A stretch of DNA of 64,000 nt from an uncultured Scytonema sp. (lineage in GTDB: Bacteria > Cyanobacteriota > Cyanobacteriia > Cyanobacteriales > Nostocaceae). A program made the translations under genes and the position numbers. Where the stretch lies: contig CALMVQ010000368.1 of NCBI GenBank assembly GCA_937873135.1, forward strand, positions 39,957-103,956, in the 5' to 3' direction. The notes beneath the pieces are model-generated. The model was given only the letters and a program-made list of their open reading frames with translations, was not told where the DNA came from and searched no databases. Below are positions 19,168 through 29,080 of this stretch, one piece after another (within the stretch, counting starts at the first letter, position 1; each line of letters starts with the position of its first letter).

Positions 19168-22100
19168 TTATTGATCATTACGAATCATTTCACCCATTGC
19201 CACCACAATTTTGCGGTAACCTAAATAAGAATTCCGTCCGTGGGCAGTCAACATGTTATCTAGCATCAAAATATCTCCCTGCTGCCAAGGAAAGCTGATC
19301 CGTGACTGCTGATAAACTTCATTAATTTCTGTAATAACTTCGTCTTCTATTGGAGTACCATCTCCGTAATAAACATTACGTGGTAGCTTTTTCTCTCCAA
19401 AGGTATACAACAGAGAGTCTCGAACTTCTGCGTCCAAATACGCTATATGATGCAACTGTATTTGATTGAAAAATACAGGTTCGCTCGTTTTTGGATGTAC
19501 TGCTAAGGCTGGACGAAGTTGACGAGTAGTTAGACCATTATTATCATACCATTCAAAATCAATTTGAGATTTCCTGCAATAATTTTCTACTTCAGATTTG
19601 TCATCAGTCCGAAAGAAATCTTGCCAGCTGACATCTAGACCATTCGTATAATTACGAACGTACATGAATTGATTTTCAGCTAATCGTTCTCGTAGTTTTG
19701 GATTGAGGAGTTGATAAGCTTTTCGACAGTCTATAATTGGCGTTTCTCCACCAAGCTTAGCTGGTTGCACGCAGAAAAACAAAATCTTTAGGGGCCATTG
19801 ATATAAGTGCGAGCTTTCATTGTGGAAAAGAATTGCTTTATCAGGTGGGTAAGGAGTAGAACCATAAACTTTACCGCTTTCTCCAGCACGAGGTAAGTCG
19901 CCATACTCACCGAATAAGTCTGGACACATTGCCTGGGCAACACTTTCAAATTCGGAAACAGAATCTACATTAAATCCTCGAAATAGAATTGCTCCATATT
20001 TCAACAATTCTGTTTCTATAAATTTTTGGTTAGTTTTAGCCCAAACCACAAAATCAATCTCGTCAGCATCTGGCTGAATTACAAGAGGAAATGTTTGCCC
20101 TAGTTGGAGATAAGTAGTCTTGATTAATCTTTCTTGTGATAAACTTACTGCTTTGGGAGCAACGCTAATAAACTTTTCTCGCTTGAACGCTTTGCGCTCT
20201 CTTTTTTGTAAAGCTTGTTGTTCTCTTTCGGTGTCAGTAAACATTTCTAAATTGCCGATTCGCGCATCAGGTTGGGACACTATGCTGTTGAGCAGCTTCT
20301 GGAAGTTGTCTGTCATACGAGTGATGGTGGTGGCATCAAAAAGATCAGAGTTGTACTGCCACTTGCCTAAGATACCCTGTTCTGTTTCTGTCAGAAATAG
20401 GGCTACATCAAACCTTGCTATTTTGTTTTCAAATTCTAACATGCTTAATGTCAGCCCAGGCAATTCTAAGGGTGGCATGGGGGCATTCTGGAGTACAAAT
20501 AATACCTGAAATAGTGGTGCCGTGTTGCTTAAATTCCGCTCAGGTTGTAAAGCCTTAACTAATTGATCAAAGGGCAAATCTTGATGAGCATAAGCTCCTA
20601 ATGCACAAGAGCGTACTCGTTTAAGCAACTCCTGGAAACTGGGGTTACCAGAAAGGTCAGTGCGTAAAACCAGCAAGTTAACAAAAAAACCAATTAATGA
20701 TTCAGTCTCAGCCCGATTACGGTTAGCAACATCGGTGCCAACAACAATGTCATCCTGATTTGTGTAACGTTGTAGTAACACCTGAAAACCAGCCAGCAGA
20801 GTCATGAATAAGGTGACACCTTCTTGGCGCGAGAGTGTTTGCAGTCCTTTGGACTCTTTGGAGGGAATGACGAAGGATTGAGTAGCACAAGGGCTGGCTT
20901 TAACTTCTGCGCGTGGACAAGCTGTAGGTAATTGCAGTACAGGAAGGTTGTTTCCTAATTGTTTTTCCCAGTAAGTCAGTTGAGCTTCCAGTACTTCACC
21001 TTGCATCCAGTGTCGTTGCCACACAGCAAAATCTGCATACTGGATGGGCAGTTCTGGGAGTGGGGAGGCTTTTTCAGCACAGAAGGCTTCGTAGAGTGCG
21101 GCTAATTCTTGAACGAACACACCCATTGACCAGCCATCTGAGATAATATGATGAATTGTGAACAACACTATATGCTCTTGCTCGTGTAGACGTAGGAGAG
21201 TACATCTTAGTAACGGACCTTGGATAAGGTCAAAACAGCGTTGTGATTCTTCTGTAATAAGTTGTTGAACAAGAGCTTCTTGCTGTGCTTTGAGTAACTC
21301 CCGCAAGTCTACTACTGGTAGTTTTACAGTTAGGCTTGGGGCGATCGCCTGAAATGGTTGCCCATTTACCATATAGAAGGTAGTACGCAACGCTTCGTGA
21401 CGACGGATTATTTCTCCCAAGCTTTCCTCCAGCGCAGCTAAATTTAGGAAACCAACGAGGCGTAAGCCAGATAGATCATTGTAGGTTAAGCTGCCAGGGT
21501 ATAGTCGCTCCAGCAACCACAATCTAGCTTGAGCAAAAGACAGTGGTAAATTGCCATCTCGGGAAACACGTACAATAGGGGGGGATTCTAACCTCTGTTC
21601 CAGTTTCATCACCGTCTCAATTTGCTTGGCTAAGCCAGCTATAGTAGGTGATTCAAATAAGTGACGCAGAGGTAGTTCAAGTTGGAAAGCATCACGCACA
21701 CGGGACATAACTTGGGTGGCAAGTAAGGAATGTCCACCTAACTCAAAGAAGTTGTTGTCAACTCCTACTTGATCAACACCAAGAATTTGCTTCCAGATGC
21801 CCGTTAGGACTTCCTCAACGGGATTACGGGGTGCCACAAAGGCATGATCACAATTGAGTGGATCGTGTTTTGGAAGCAACCGAATTTTCGGGATTTGACT
21901 GACTGGAATTTTATCTAAAAGTGTTGCAAGCTGTTGGTTTGGATCGGCAACTATGCTTTTCAGTAAAGTGAGGAAATGTTCTTGAATCCAGGTGATGTCA
22001 GCGCTATCGAAGCGGCGTTTATCGTATATAATATCAATTCTGAGTTCTGAAGCTGGAACTACGAGCAACGTCAGGGCATATTTAGTTTGTGCCCCTTTAA

Positions 22101-23241
22101 AACGAGTCTGACTGATATTGATACTTAGATCTGATGATTGCTGTCTTGATATATCCGGAAAGTTCTCGAAAACGAGAAGGCTTTCATAAAAAGGCAACGC
22201 TGCTGCTAATTCACTCCATTGATGGATTTGACCAGTAGGGCTATATTCATACTGCTGTAGTTCTACATTATAGCTCTGGATGTCTTTGAGCCAAAACCAG
22301 AAAGATGCTCTTGGGGAAACCTTTACCCGTATAGGTAAGCTATTGATGAACAGTCCAGTCATCGATTCGACCCCCTCTAGGTCTGACTGACGACCAGAGA
22401 CGGTGATACCAAAAACGACATCAACTTCATTGCTATAACGACTCAAAAGTAATGCCCAAACACCCTGAATAAGCGTATTTAGGGTGAGGCGATATTGCCT
22501 TGCCAAAGATTGCAAAGTAGCTGTAGCAGGTGCTGGCAGGTAAACTTTCTGTTCCCCGTAAAGCTGTTCTGGGTGAGAGACATTTCCCGACTCTACTGTC
22601 TTTCCCAGTGGGGTTGGTTTGGTAAAACCCCGTAGAGTTTTGCGCCAGAATGCTTCTGCTTTAGACAAATCTTGTTTTTTCAGCCAAGCGATGTAGTCTC
22701 TGTAGGGATGGGGTTTTTCTAAATGTAGGTTTTGACCTCGACAGAACGCTTCGTAAAAAGCAAAGAATTCTTGAAAGATCGAAGAGACAGACCATCCATC
22801 CATCAAAATATGGTGATGACTGCAAATAAATTGATAATTTTCTTCACCCAAATGGATAAGAGCTAGGCGAATCAGCGGTGCTTTGGAAAGGTTTATACCG
22901 AGATGACGCTCTGCCTGAAGAAAAGCCTCTAGTTGCTCTTGCTGCTCAGTTGATGAAAGCTGACGCCAGTCTATTTGCTCTAACGGTACTTTCACCTGCC
23001 GAAGTACCACCTGAAGTGGCTCGTCCTGTTCTTTCCAAATGAAGCATGTTCTCAAAACCGAGTGGCGGTCTATAACCTGCTGCCATGCTCGCTCAAAGGC
23101 AGAAATGTCTAAATTTCCCTGAAAAACACCAGTTAATTGCTCAATATGGATGCCTGACTCTGGAGCATACAGCGTCTCGAAGAGCATGCCTTGCTGCGAT
23201 GCTGAAAGAGGATAAATAGTTTCAATGTTTTTCTTGTTCAT
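19168..23241 (-). CDS. NRPS C-PCP-C fused to a TauD/SyrP-type beta-hydroxylase; no A domain
   Basis: 1357 residues. Domain order: C1 (about 10-445, HHILMDG at 143-149), PCP (about 470-545, Ser505 in GGHSL), C2 (about 565-1000, HHIISDGWS), and a TauD-family dioxygenase (about 1040-1357) with FHNES as the HxE iron motif and distal His in LTAHGRN. Only about 30 residues separate C1 from the PCP, so the first module has no adenylation domain; its carrier must be loaded in trans or passed over. C1 follows an epimerase-ending protein and should accept a D-residue. C2 plus dioxygenase should serve the interface-A(Asp)-PCP protein at 14732-17968. I start at the ATG at 23241, which has a GGAGGA ribosome site, rather than an in-frame TTG at 23256. 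Confidence 0.92.
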   Translation of the reverse strand: MNKKNIETIYPLSASQQGMLFETLYAPESGIHIEQLTGVFQGNLDISAFERAWQQVIDRHSVLRTCFIWKEQDEPLQVVLRQVKVPLEQIDWRQLSSTEQQEQLEAFLQAERHLGINLSKAPLIRLALIHLGEENYQFICSHHHILMDGWSVSSIFQEFFAFYEAFCRGQNLHLEKPHPYRDYIAWLKKQDLSKAEAFWRKTLRGFTKPTPLGKTVESGNVSHPEQLYGEQKVYLPAPATATLQSLARQYRLTLNTLIQGVWALLLSRYSNEVDVVFGITVSGRQSDLEGVESMTGLFINSLPIRVKVSPRASFWFWLKDIQSYNVELQQYEYSPTGQIHQWSELAAALPFYESLLVFENFPDISRQQSSDLSINISQTRFKGAQTKYALTLLVVPASELRIDIIYDKRRFDSADITWIQEHFLTLLKSIVADPNQQLATLLDKIPVSQIPKIRLLPKHDPLNCDHAFVAPRNPVEEVLTGIWKQILGVDQVGVDNNFFELGGHSLLATQVMSRVRDAFQLELPLRHLFESPTIAGLAKQIETVMKLEQRLESPPIVRVSRDGNLPLSFAQARLWLLERLYPGSLTYNDLSGLRLVGFLNLAALEESLGEIIRRHEALRTTFYMVNGQPFQAIAPSLTVKLPVVDLRELLKAQQEALVQQLITEESQRCFDLIQGPLLRCTLLRLHEQEHIVLFTIHHIISDGWSMGVFVQELAALYEAFCAEKASPLPELPIQYADFAVWQRHWMQGEVLEAQLTYWEKQLGNNLPVLQLPTACPRAEVKASPCATQSFVIPSKESKGLQTLSRQEGVTLFMTLLAGFQVLLQRYTNQDDIVVGTDVANRNRAETESLIGFFVNLLVLRTDLSGNPSFQELLKRVRSCALGAYAHQDLPFDQLVKALQPERNLSNTAPLFQVLFVLQNAPMPPLELPGLTLSMLEFENKIARFDVALFLTETEQGILGKWQYNSDLFDATTITRMTDNFQKLLNSIVSQPDARIGNLEMFTDTEREQQALQKRERKAFKREKFISVAPKAVSLSQERLIKTTYLQLGQTFPLVIQPDADEIDFVVWAKTNQKFIETELLKYGAILFRGFNVDSVSEFESVAQAMCPDLFGEYGDLPRAGESGKVYGSTPYPPDKAILFHNESSHLYQWPLKILFFCVQPAKLGGETPIIDCRKAYQLLNPKLRERLAENQFMYVRNYTNGLDVSWQDFFRTDDKSEVENYCRKSQIDFEWYDNNGLTTRQLRPALAVHPKTSEPVFFNQIQLHHIAYLDAEVRDSLLYTFGEKKLPRNVYYGDGTPIEDEVITEINEVYQQSRISFPWQQGDILMLDNMLTAHGRNSYLGYRKIVVAMGEMIRNDQ

Positions 23242-23245
23242 TTTA

Positions 23246-23251
23246 TCCTCC
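23246..23251 (-). promoter_or_regulatory. Ribosome binding site deciding the start at 23241
   Basis: On the minus strand a GGAGGA stands 4 nt before the ATG at 23241 and just after the TGA of the upstream NRPS gene (23253-23255). It supports the ATG start over the TTG at 23256, which would overlap that stop and have no ribosome site of its own. Confidence 0.75.
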
Positions 23252-23252
23252 G

Positions 23253-26200
23253 TCAAGAAAAGTCTATTTCTGCAAGAGCCTTGTCTAATTTTTCCTGGCT
23301 GAGTTCGACATCGGGGAAGTCAGAAGGCGTGAAGCCTCCTGCTTCTGGAGACTGACAGTGAGCAATGAGCGATCGCAGCGTCTCCAGAAAACTTTGAGCT
23401 AAACTTTCAATTGTTATACGTTGATACATGTTCTTGCTGTAAGCCAAATCCAGTTGTAGGCGACCACCCATAATAAACACGTTGCACTCAAACAGACGGG
23501 GCATATTTCCTTTGAGACTGCGGCTGAGACCGGGAATCGACTGGGACAGTTTAAACATAGAATCTTCAGGGATAATTCGATCCAACTGGCCTAAGTAGTT
23601 GAAAAGAATATCTGCTTGAGGAAGCGATTGCAGTTGGTTGACAATTTCTGCGTCTTCGCTCATATAGCGCAGTACACCATAACCAAGGCCCTGATTAGGA
23701 ATTTGGCGCAGTTGCTCTTTAATAGATTTCAAAGCTTCTTCCAGATCTTTTGCCTCACCTAGATCTAAGACTGTAGGGAATATGGTAGTAAACCAGCCCA
23801 CAGTGAGCGAGAGATCCACATCTTCAAAAATGTCTTCTCGCCCGTGCCCCTCTAAGTCAATTAGTAACTTTCGCTCTCCAGTCCATTGGTCAAAAGCCTG
23901 CATTACGGCGGTAAGCAACAGGTCATTGATTTGGGTACGATAGACTTGCGGCGCTTGATGCAGCAAAGCTTGGGTTTCTTCCGCGCTGAGGGCAACTGAA
24001 ACGATACGGCTGGAAGCCACAGTATTATCACCCTTAGGATTGTCTACTGGCAGGGGGGAAACGTGTTTTCTGGATGCGGCAAGCCAGTATGGTCGTTCTT
24101 GCCGTAACTCTTCTGAGCGTGCGTACTCTTGGAGTCGTTCCGCCCAACGCTTGAAAGAAGTGGTTTTGAGGGGAAGTTTTATCTCCTTACCGCGACTCAG
24201 CTGTTGGTAGGCTGTATGCAGAGCCTCCAACAAAATTCGCCAAGAGACGCCATCAATTACTAGGTGGTGGATGAACATCAGCATCAGGCTGGGCTTTTGC
24301 GGATGCAAGTGAAACAGAGTTACTCGCATCAGTGGTCCTTGGGACAGGTTTAAGCTGGACTGTAGTTGCTCGTTTGTTGCCTCAATAGCAGCTGCTTGCA
24401 ACTCTGGAGAGAGATCCGACAAATCTAGCCGCGTAAACGACACCAGATTGTCTGGGGTAGCATAAACTTGTTCCCAGTCGGAATCCTTTTGCAGGTAACG
24501 AAAGCGTAGGGCGTCATGATGTACGAACAATTGCTGTAGTGCCGGCTCTAATAATGTTTCGTCAATCCCTTGCTGCACTTCTAGCATTACAGCTTGATTC
24601 CAGTGGTGTTGATCGGAAAATTTTTCTTCAAAAAACCATCGCTGGATGGGTGTGAGGGGTACCAAGCCAGTTATCGGTCCCTGTTCAGCCCTGATAAGCA
24701 ATGTGGTGTCAGCCACAGCTGCTAATTCGGCAATGGTTTGGTATTCAAACATCTGCTTGGGGGTTAATTGCAGTCCACCCTGTCTAGCTCTGGCGATTGC
24801 CTGAATGCTAAGGATTGAATCCCCGCCTACCTCAAAGAAATTGTCGTGAATACCCACTTGTTTCAGACCAAGTACTTGCGCCCAGACGTTGACTAGTGCT
24901 TCTTCAGCAGCAGTGCGCGGTGCTGCGTAGGTTGCTTCTAGTTCCGGTCTTGCCGTGTCAGGGGTGGGCAAGGCGCGACGGTCTAGCTTGCCGTTGGGTG
25001 TTAGGGGCAGTGACTCTAGCAGCACGAAGGCTGATGGCACCATGTATTCTGGTAGTTTCTCTTTCAAAAAGCGATGTAGGTCGCTTTTTGTAGGAGCCTG
25101 TTCTTGGTTACTGACGACATAAGCTACCAGTCGCCTGTCACCCGGTCGGTCTTCTCGCGCTAAGACTGCAACTTCCTGTACAGCTAAGTGTTGTCTGAGT
25201 GCTGTCTCTATCTCGGAAAGTTCAATGCGGAAGCCACGGACTTTTACTTGGTGATCAATGCGACCAATGTACTCTATGTCTCCATTAGGTAGATAGCGCG
25301 CCTGATCCCCTGTTTTGTAGAGGCGTGCCCCTGCTTGAGTGCTAAAAAGGTTAGGGATGAAATTTTCTGCTGTTAGTTCAAAGCGGTTCAAGTAGCCGTA
25401 TGCTAGTCCATCCCCTCCTATATACAGTTCGCCTGGTACACCAACAGGAACGGGTTGTAATTCTCGATCTAACAAATAAATCTGGGTGTTGTTGATCGGA
25501 CGACCTATCGGGGGGATATTACTGACACCTTTGCGTATCCAAGCAAACGTTGAATAAGTTGTATCTTCAGAAGGACCATACAGGTTATAAACCTGTAGGA
25601 TATTCTGCCACTGATAAAGTTGCTGGACAAATTTGTTCGGGAGTGGTTCACCAGCTATATTAATTGTGTGTACTGAAGCTGGAATGCCGTCAGTCCTGAG
25701 TAACTCTGCGATGATGCTGGGAACCGTATTAATTAGAGTGACGTTCTTGGCTGCAAGTAAAGTAGGTAAATATAATGCATTCTCGATCAAGATCACCTGG
25801 CCACCGCAGCCCAGAGGAACAAATATCTCGAAAACTGAAAGGTCGAAGCATATCGAGGTCGATGCCAAAACTCCAAGCCTCGCTTCACCAGCAAAGATTT
25901 TGTTTGCCCAATCCAACATCGCAACCGCACTCTGGTGTTTGATCATCACTCCCTTAGGTTGGCCAGTGGAACCAGAGGTATAAATGACATAAGCTAAGTT
26001 GCTAGTAGTTACCTTACTAACTAAATTTTCCTGGCTTTGTTGGGCAATATCCTGCCAATCGGCATCTAAACTAATGACCTTGGTTTGAGTTCGGGGTATT
26101 GCCTCTATCAATTGCGCTTGAGTCAGCAGTACTGATACTTGGGCGTCTTCTAGTATGAAAGTTAATCGCTCTTGGGGATATGCTGGGTCTAGTGGCACAT

Positions 26201-27953
26201 AAGCGCCACCGACTTTGAGGATGCCCAACAGTCCGATGACCATTAAGAGCGATCGCTCTACACAAATTCCTACCAGAACCCCCGGACTCACACCCTGCTT
26301 TTGTAAGTAATGAGCTAGTTGATTGGCTCGTTTGTTCAACTCCCGGTAAGTCAAATGCTCGTCTTCAAAGATGATCGCCACAGCGTCGGGAGTACGCTCC
26401 ACCTGAGCCTTAAACAGTTCGTGGATACATGTATCCAGAGGGTAATCAACTTGGGTGTTATTCCATTCCACCAGTTGCTGATGCAGCTGTTGCTCAGTGA
26501 GAAGCGGCAAATTTGATACCCGTTGCTCTGGATGAGTGACAATGCCTTCTAGCAGGATCTGGAAATGCTCCAACATCCGAGTCATGGTGGCGGTGTCGAA
26601 TAAGTCGGTATTATATTCCCACCAACCGATCAGTTCCGGCTCGGCATCCTCCATGTACAAGCTCAAATCAAACTTAGCGTTTCCGGTATCTATCGACACT
26701 TGCTTCAGGCTCAAACCAGGCAGTACCAGATCTTCTTTGGTGCTGTTTTGTAAGACAAACATTACTTGGAACAGTGGCTGGTAGCTCAGGTTTCGCTCTA
26801 GTTGAAGTTCTTCCACTAACCGTTTGAAGGGTAGATCTTCATGGGCATAGGCATCTTGAGCCACCTGCTGCACTCGCTTCAGTAACTCCAGGAAACTTGG
26901 ATTATCGGAAAAATTGGTGCGCATGACCAGGGTATTGACAAAACACCCAATTAGTCCATGTGTCTCGTTGCGGTTGCGGTTGGCAATAGGAGAGCCGACG
27001 CAAATATCGTCCTGACCACTATAGCGGTACAGTAGTGTCTGGAACGCTGCCAGTAGCATCATAAACGGGGTAATCCCTTGCTTTTGACTCAGGGACTTGA
27101 GCCTACTAGTCAGATCTGGTGAGAGTTTAAAGGTAATAGTAGCCCCTCGGAAGCTTTGGACGGGGGGGCGCGGTCTATCTGTGGGGAGTTCTAAGATAGG
27201 AGGAACACCAGCAAGCTGTTGCTTCCAATAAGAAAGCTGTTTCTTGAATACCTCGCCTTGTAGCCACTGGTGCTGCCATACAGCAAAATCTGCGTACTGT
27301 ATGGGGAGTTCTGGCAATGGTGACGGCTTTCCAGCACAAAAAGCTTGGTAGAGATCCGCTAATTCCCGGATTAGCACTCGCAATGACCAACCATCACTGA
27401 TAATATGGTGGATGATGAACAGCAGCAGATGTTCTTGATCGCTGAGATGTAGCAGCTTGACGCGCAGTAAAGGAGCTTGCTCTAAGTCGAAGGGTTCTTG
27501 AATCTCTTCAATTGCTAGCCTCTGGACTTGAGGCTGCTGCTCAGTTTCAGGCAAATGACATAGGTTTACCACTGGCAGAGTCAAGGTTAAACCTGGGGCA
27601 ATGACTTGCATCGGTTGCCCCTCTACTGTTTCAAAGGTTGTACGTAGAGATTCGTGGCGGCGCACAATTTCGTTGAGACTTTGCTCTAGCGCCACTACGT
27701 TCAGTAAACCTAACATCTGTAAAAATGTAGGTTCGCTGTAAAAAGCACTACCAGACTCCTCCAACTGGTGGAGAAACCACAGCCGTTGTTGGCTAAAGGA
27801 GAGAGGTACAGTACCAGTGTTTGAACGTCGAGGAATAACTTCTAATCGAGAATATGATTTAACTTCACCCCGCAAGCGTTTTTCGAGCAACGCTTGTTTT
27901 GCAAGTGAAAGCTTAGATCGTCTTTCTAAAATTTCCTCTTTTTTTCCTTCCAT
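23253..27953 (-). CDS. NRPS module C-A-PCP-E, predicted to load and epimerise alanine
   Basis: 1566 residues. The C domain (about 48-485) has HHIISDG at 182-188. The A domain has YTSGSTGQPKG and a pocket code read as D-L-F-N-N-A-L-T-Y-K, the code known for Ala in cyanobacterial NRPSs such as McyA of microcystin synthesis. The PCP has the epimerase-type signature GGDSI. The last 450 residues are an epimerisation domain with HHLVIDGVSW and NYLGQLD. The product unit is therefore D-Ala. The ATG at 27953 lies 53 nt after the FkbH-like gene, and the next NRPS starts 11 nt beyond this gene's stop. It should accept the chain from the methyltransferase-bearing PKS at 31455-35477. Confidence 0.95.
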   Translation of the reverse strand: MEGKKEEILERRSKLSLAKQALLEKRLRGEVKSYSRLEVIPRRSNTGTVPLSFSQQRLWFLHQLEESGSAFYSEPTFLQMLGLLNVVALEQSLNEIVRRHESLRTTFETVEGQPMQVIAPGLTLTLPVVNLCHLPETEQQPQVQRLAIEEIQEPFDLEQAPLLRVKLLHLSDQEHLLLFIIHHIISDGWSLRVLIRELADLYQAFCAGKPSPLPELPIQYADFAVWQHQWLQGEVFKKQLSYWKQQLAGVPPILELPTDRPRPPVQSFRGATITFKLSPDLTSRLKSLSQKQGITPFMMLLAAFQTLLYRYSGQDDICVGSPIANRNRNETHGLIGCFVNTLVMRTNFSDNPSFLELLKRVQQVAQDAYAHEDLPFKRLVEELQLERNLSYQPLFQVMFVLQNSTKEDLVLPGLSLKQVSIDTGNAKFDLSLYMEDAEPELIGWWEYNTDLFDTATMTRMLEHFQILLEGIVTHPEQRVSNLPLLTEQQLHQQLVEWNNTQVDYPLDTCIHELFKAQVERTPDAVAIIFEDEHLTYRELNKRANQLAHYLQKQGVSPGVLVGICVERSLLMVIGLLGILKVGGAYVPLDPAYPQERLTFILEDAQVSVLLTQAQLIEAIPRTQTKVISLDADWQDIAQQSQENLVSKVTTSNLAYVIYTSGSTGQPKGVMIKHQSAVAMLDWANKIFAGEARLGVLASTSICFDLSVFEIFVPLGCGGQVILIENALYLPTLLAAKNVTLINTVPSIIAELLRTDGIPASVHTINIAGEPLPNKFVQQLYQWQNILQVYNLYGPSEDTTYSTFAWIRKGVSNIPPIGRPINNTQIYLLDRELQPVPVGVPGELYIGGDGLAYGYLNRFELTAENFIPNLFSTQAGARLYKTGDQARYLPNGDIEYIGRIDHQVKVRGFRIELSEIETALRQHLAVQEVAVLAREDRPGDRRLVAYVVSNQEQAPTKSDLHRFLKEKLPEYMVPSAFVLLESLPLTPNGKLDRRALPTPDTARPELEATYAAPRTAAEEALVNVWAQVLGLKQVGIHDNFFEVGGDSILSIQAIARARQGGLQLTPKQMFEYQTIAELAAVADTTLLIRAEQGPITGLVPLTPIQRWFFEEKFSDQHHWNQAVMLEVQQGIDETLLEPALQQLFVHHDALRFRYLQKDSDWEQVYATPDNLVSFTRLDLSDLSPELQAAAIEATNEQLQSSLNLSQGPLMRVTLFHLHPQKPSLMLMFIHHLVIDGVSWRILLEALHTAYQQLSRGKEIKLPLKTTSFKRWAERLQEYARSEELRQERPYWLAASRKHVSPLPVDNPKGDNTVASSRIVSVALSAEETQALLHQAPQVYRTQINDLLLTAVMQAFDQWTGERKLLIDLEGHGREDIFEDVDLSLTVGWFTTIFPTVLDLGEAKDLEEALKSIKEQLRQIPNQGLGYGVLRYMSEDAEIVNQLQSLPQADILFNYLGQLDRIIPEDSMFKLSQSIPGLSRSLKGNMPRLFECNVFIMGGRLQLDLAYSKNMYQRITIESLAQSFLETLRSLIAHCQSPEAGGFTPSDFPDVELSQEKLDKALAEIDFS

Positions 27954-28005
27954 GATGTCAGTTTTTATTTTTATTTATATAAACACAGAAGATGCCGACA
28001 AAATT

Positions 28006-29076
28006 CTAATCAATAATTTGTACTTTCACGTACTCAGGCGGGGATTGAATCCGCGTTAAATCATTTTCAAAAATTACCAGTTCACTCCGCTTTTCAATTT
28101 CCTGGAATCCAGAAAATTTATAAGAGATATACATCATCCGGTTGCGATTATTTGCCAGAAATTCTGCACATAACCGGACGTTATTGTTTTTAGCCAGACT
28201 CATAATATGATTCAGCATAATTGTGCCGACCCCTCTGGACATAACGCGACAGGACATCAGCAGAAGTTTTATAGTCCAGACGCTTTCTTGACACTCTATA
28301 AGAACTAACCCAATTTTACCATAACTTCCATATTTATCATCCAAACTGGCAATGAACAGTTTGTGACTCTTTGATTGTCTAAAATGATTGAGTTCATCAT
28401 AAGAGTATGTATAACCAGTTGTATTCAATTGGTTAGTACGTAGTGTTAATTCTTCGGCACGCTGCAAATCCTCTTCTTTTGCCGAAGAAATAATAAAACT
28501 CATATTGAGGGTGGCTAAAAACTCTTCTGGCGTCCCAACGAATTCTTTTTCAACATTCTGACGCTCTATATCACTAATGTACATTAATCTTCTAATTTTT
28601 GAATCTTCTGTAATAAAACGCGGATTCATTTCCGGCATATCTAGTAGATGCGCCAGCCCAGATGCGTTGAGACAGAGGACTTCCGGCCAAGAGAAGTTGA
28701 CTTCTTCTAGTTCAAATGGCTGATCGTCAATAAAGGCGATCACATCTATACCAATATTAATAAACTGAGCGATTTCTTTAATAGAAGCCGCCTTGGAATT
28801 CCAATTGATTTGAGGATAAAGAAAATATTCTTGCAAACCAAACTCTTTGAGTTTGTCCATGGCAAGGGCGCAATCATTTTTACTAGCAACAGATTGCAAA
28901 ATACCGCGATTGTCTAAAGTTTTAATGATCTTGACTATACCATCTTGCAGGGAAACTTGCTTATCCTCCAATAACACACCATGCCATAGGGTGTTATCTA
29001 AATCCCAAACGACGCACTTAATAACTTTTTTGTCTTCTTGCTTGTAACTTGAAGATTCAATTTGAGTGCTAATCAT
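28006..29076 (-). CDS. FkbH-like glyceryl transferase/phosphatase (HAD family) for hydroxy/methoxymalonyl-ACP
   Basis: 356 residues. The HAD motif DLDNTLW (25-31) is followed by SKND and the acidic FIDDQ motif, then a C-terminal GNAT-like half, the organisation of FkbH proteins. FkbH-type enzymes take 1,3-bisphosphoglycerate, remove a phosphate and load a glyceryl unit on a dedicated ACP, the first step to hydroxymalonyl- and methoxymalonyl-ACP. The ATG at 29076 is preceded by AAGGA. It is the last of four genes (31431 to 28006) that together give the glyceryl-ACP oxidation pathway. Very tight spacing (4 nt to the dehydrogenase gene) indicates one transcript. Confidence 0.93.
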   Translation of the reverse strand: MISTQIESSSYKQEDKKVIKCVVWDLDNTLWHGVLLEDKQVSLQDGIVKIIKTLDNRGILQSVASKNDCALAMDKLKEFGLQEYFLYPQINWNSKAASIKEIAQFINIGIDVIAFIDDQPFELEEVNFSWPEVLCLNASGLAHLLDMPEMNPRFITEDSKIRRLMYISDIERQNVEKEFVGTPEEFLATLNMSFIISSAKEEDLQRAEELTLRTNQLNTTGYTYSYDELNHFRQSKSHKLFIASLDDKYGSYGKIGLVLIECQESVWTIKLLLMSCRVMSRGVGTIMLNHIMSLAKNNNVRLCAEFLANNRNRMMYISYKFSGFQEIEKRSELVIFENDLTRIQSPPEYVKVQIID

Positions 29077-29080
29077 GTGT

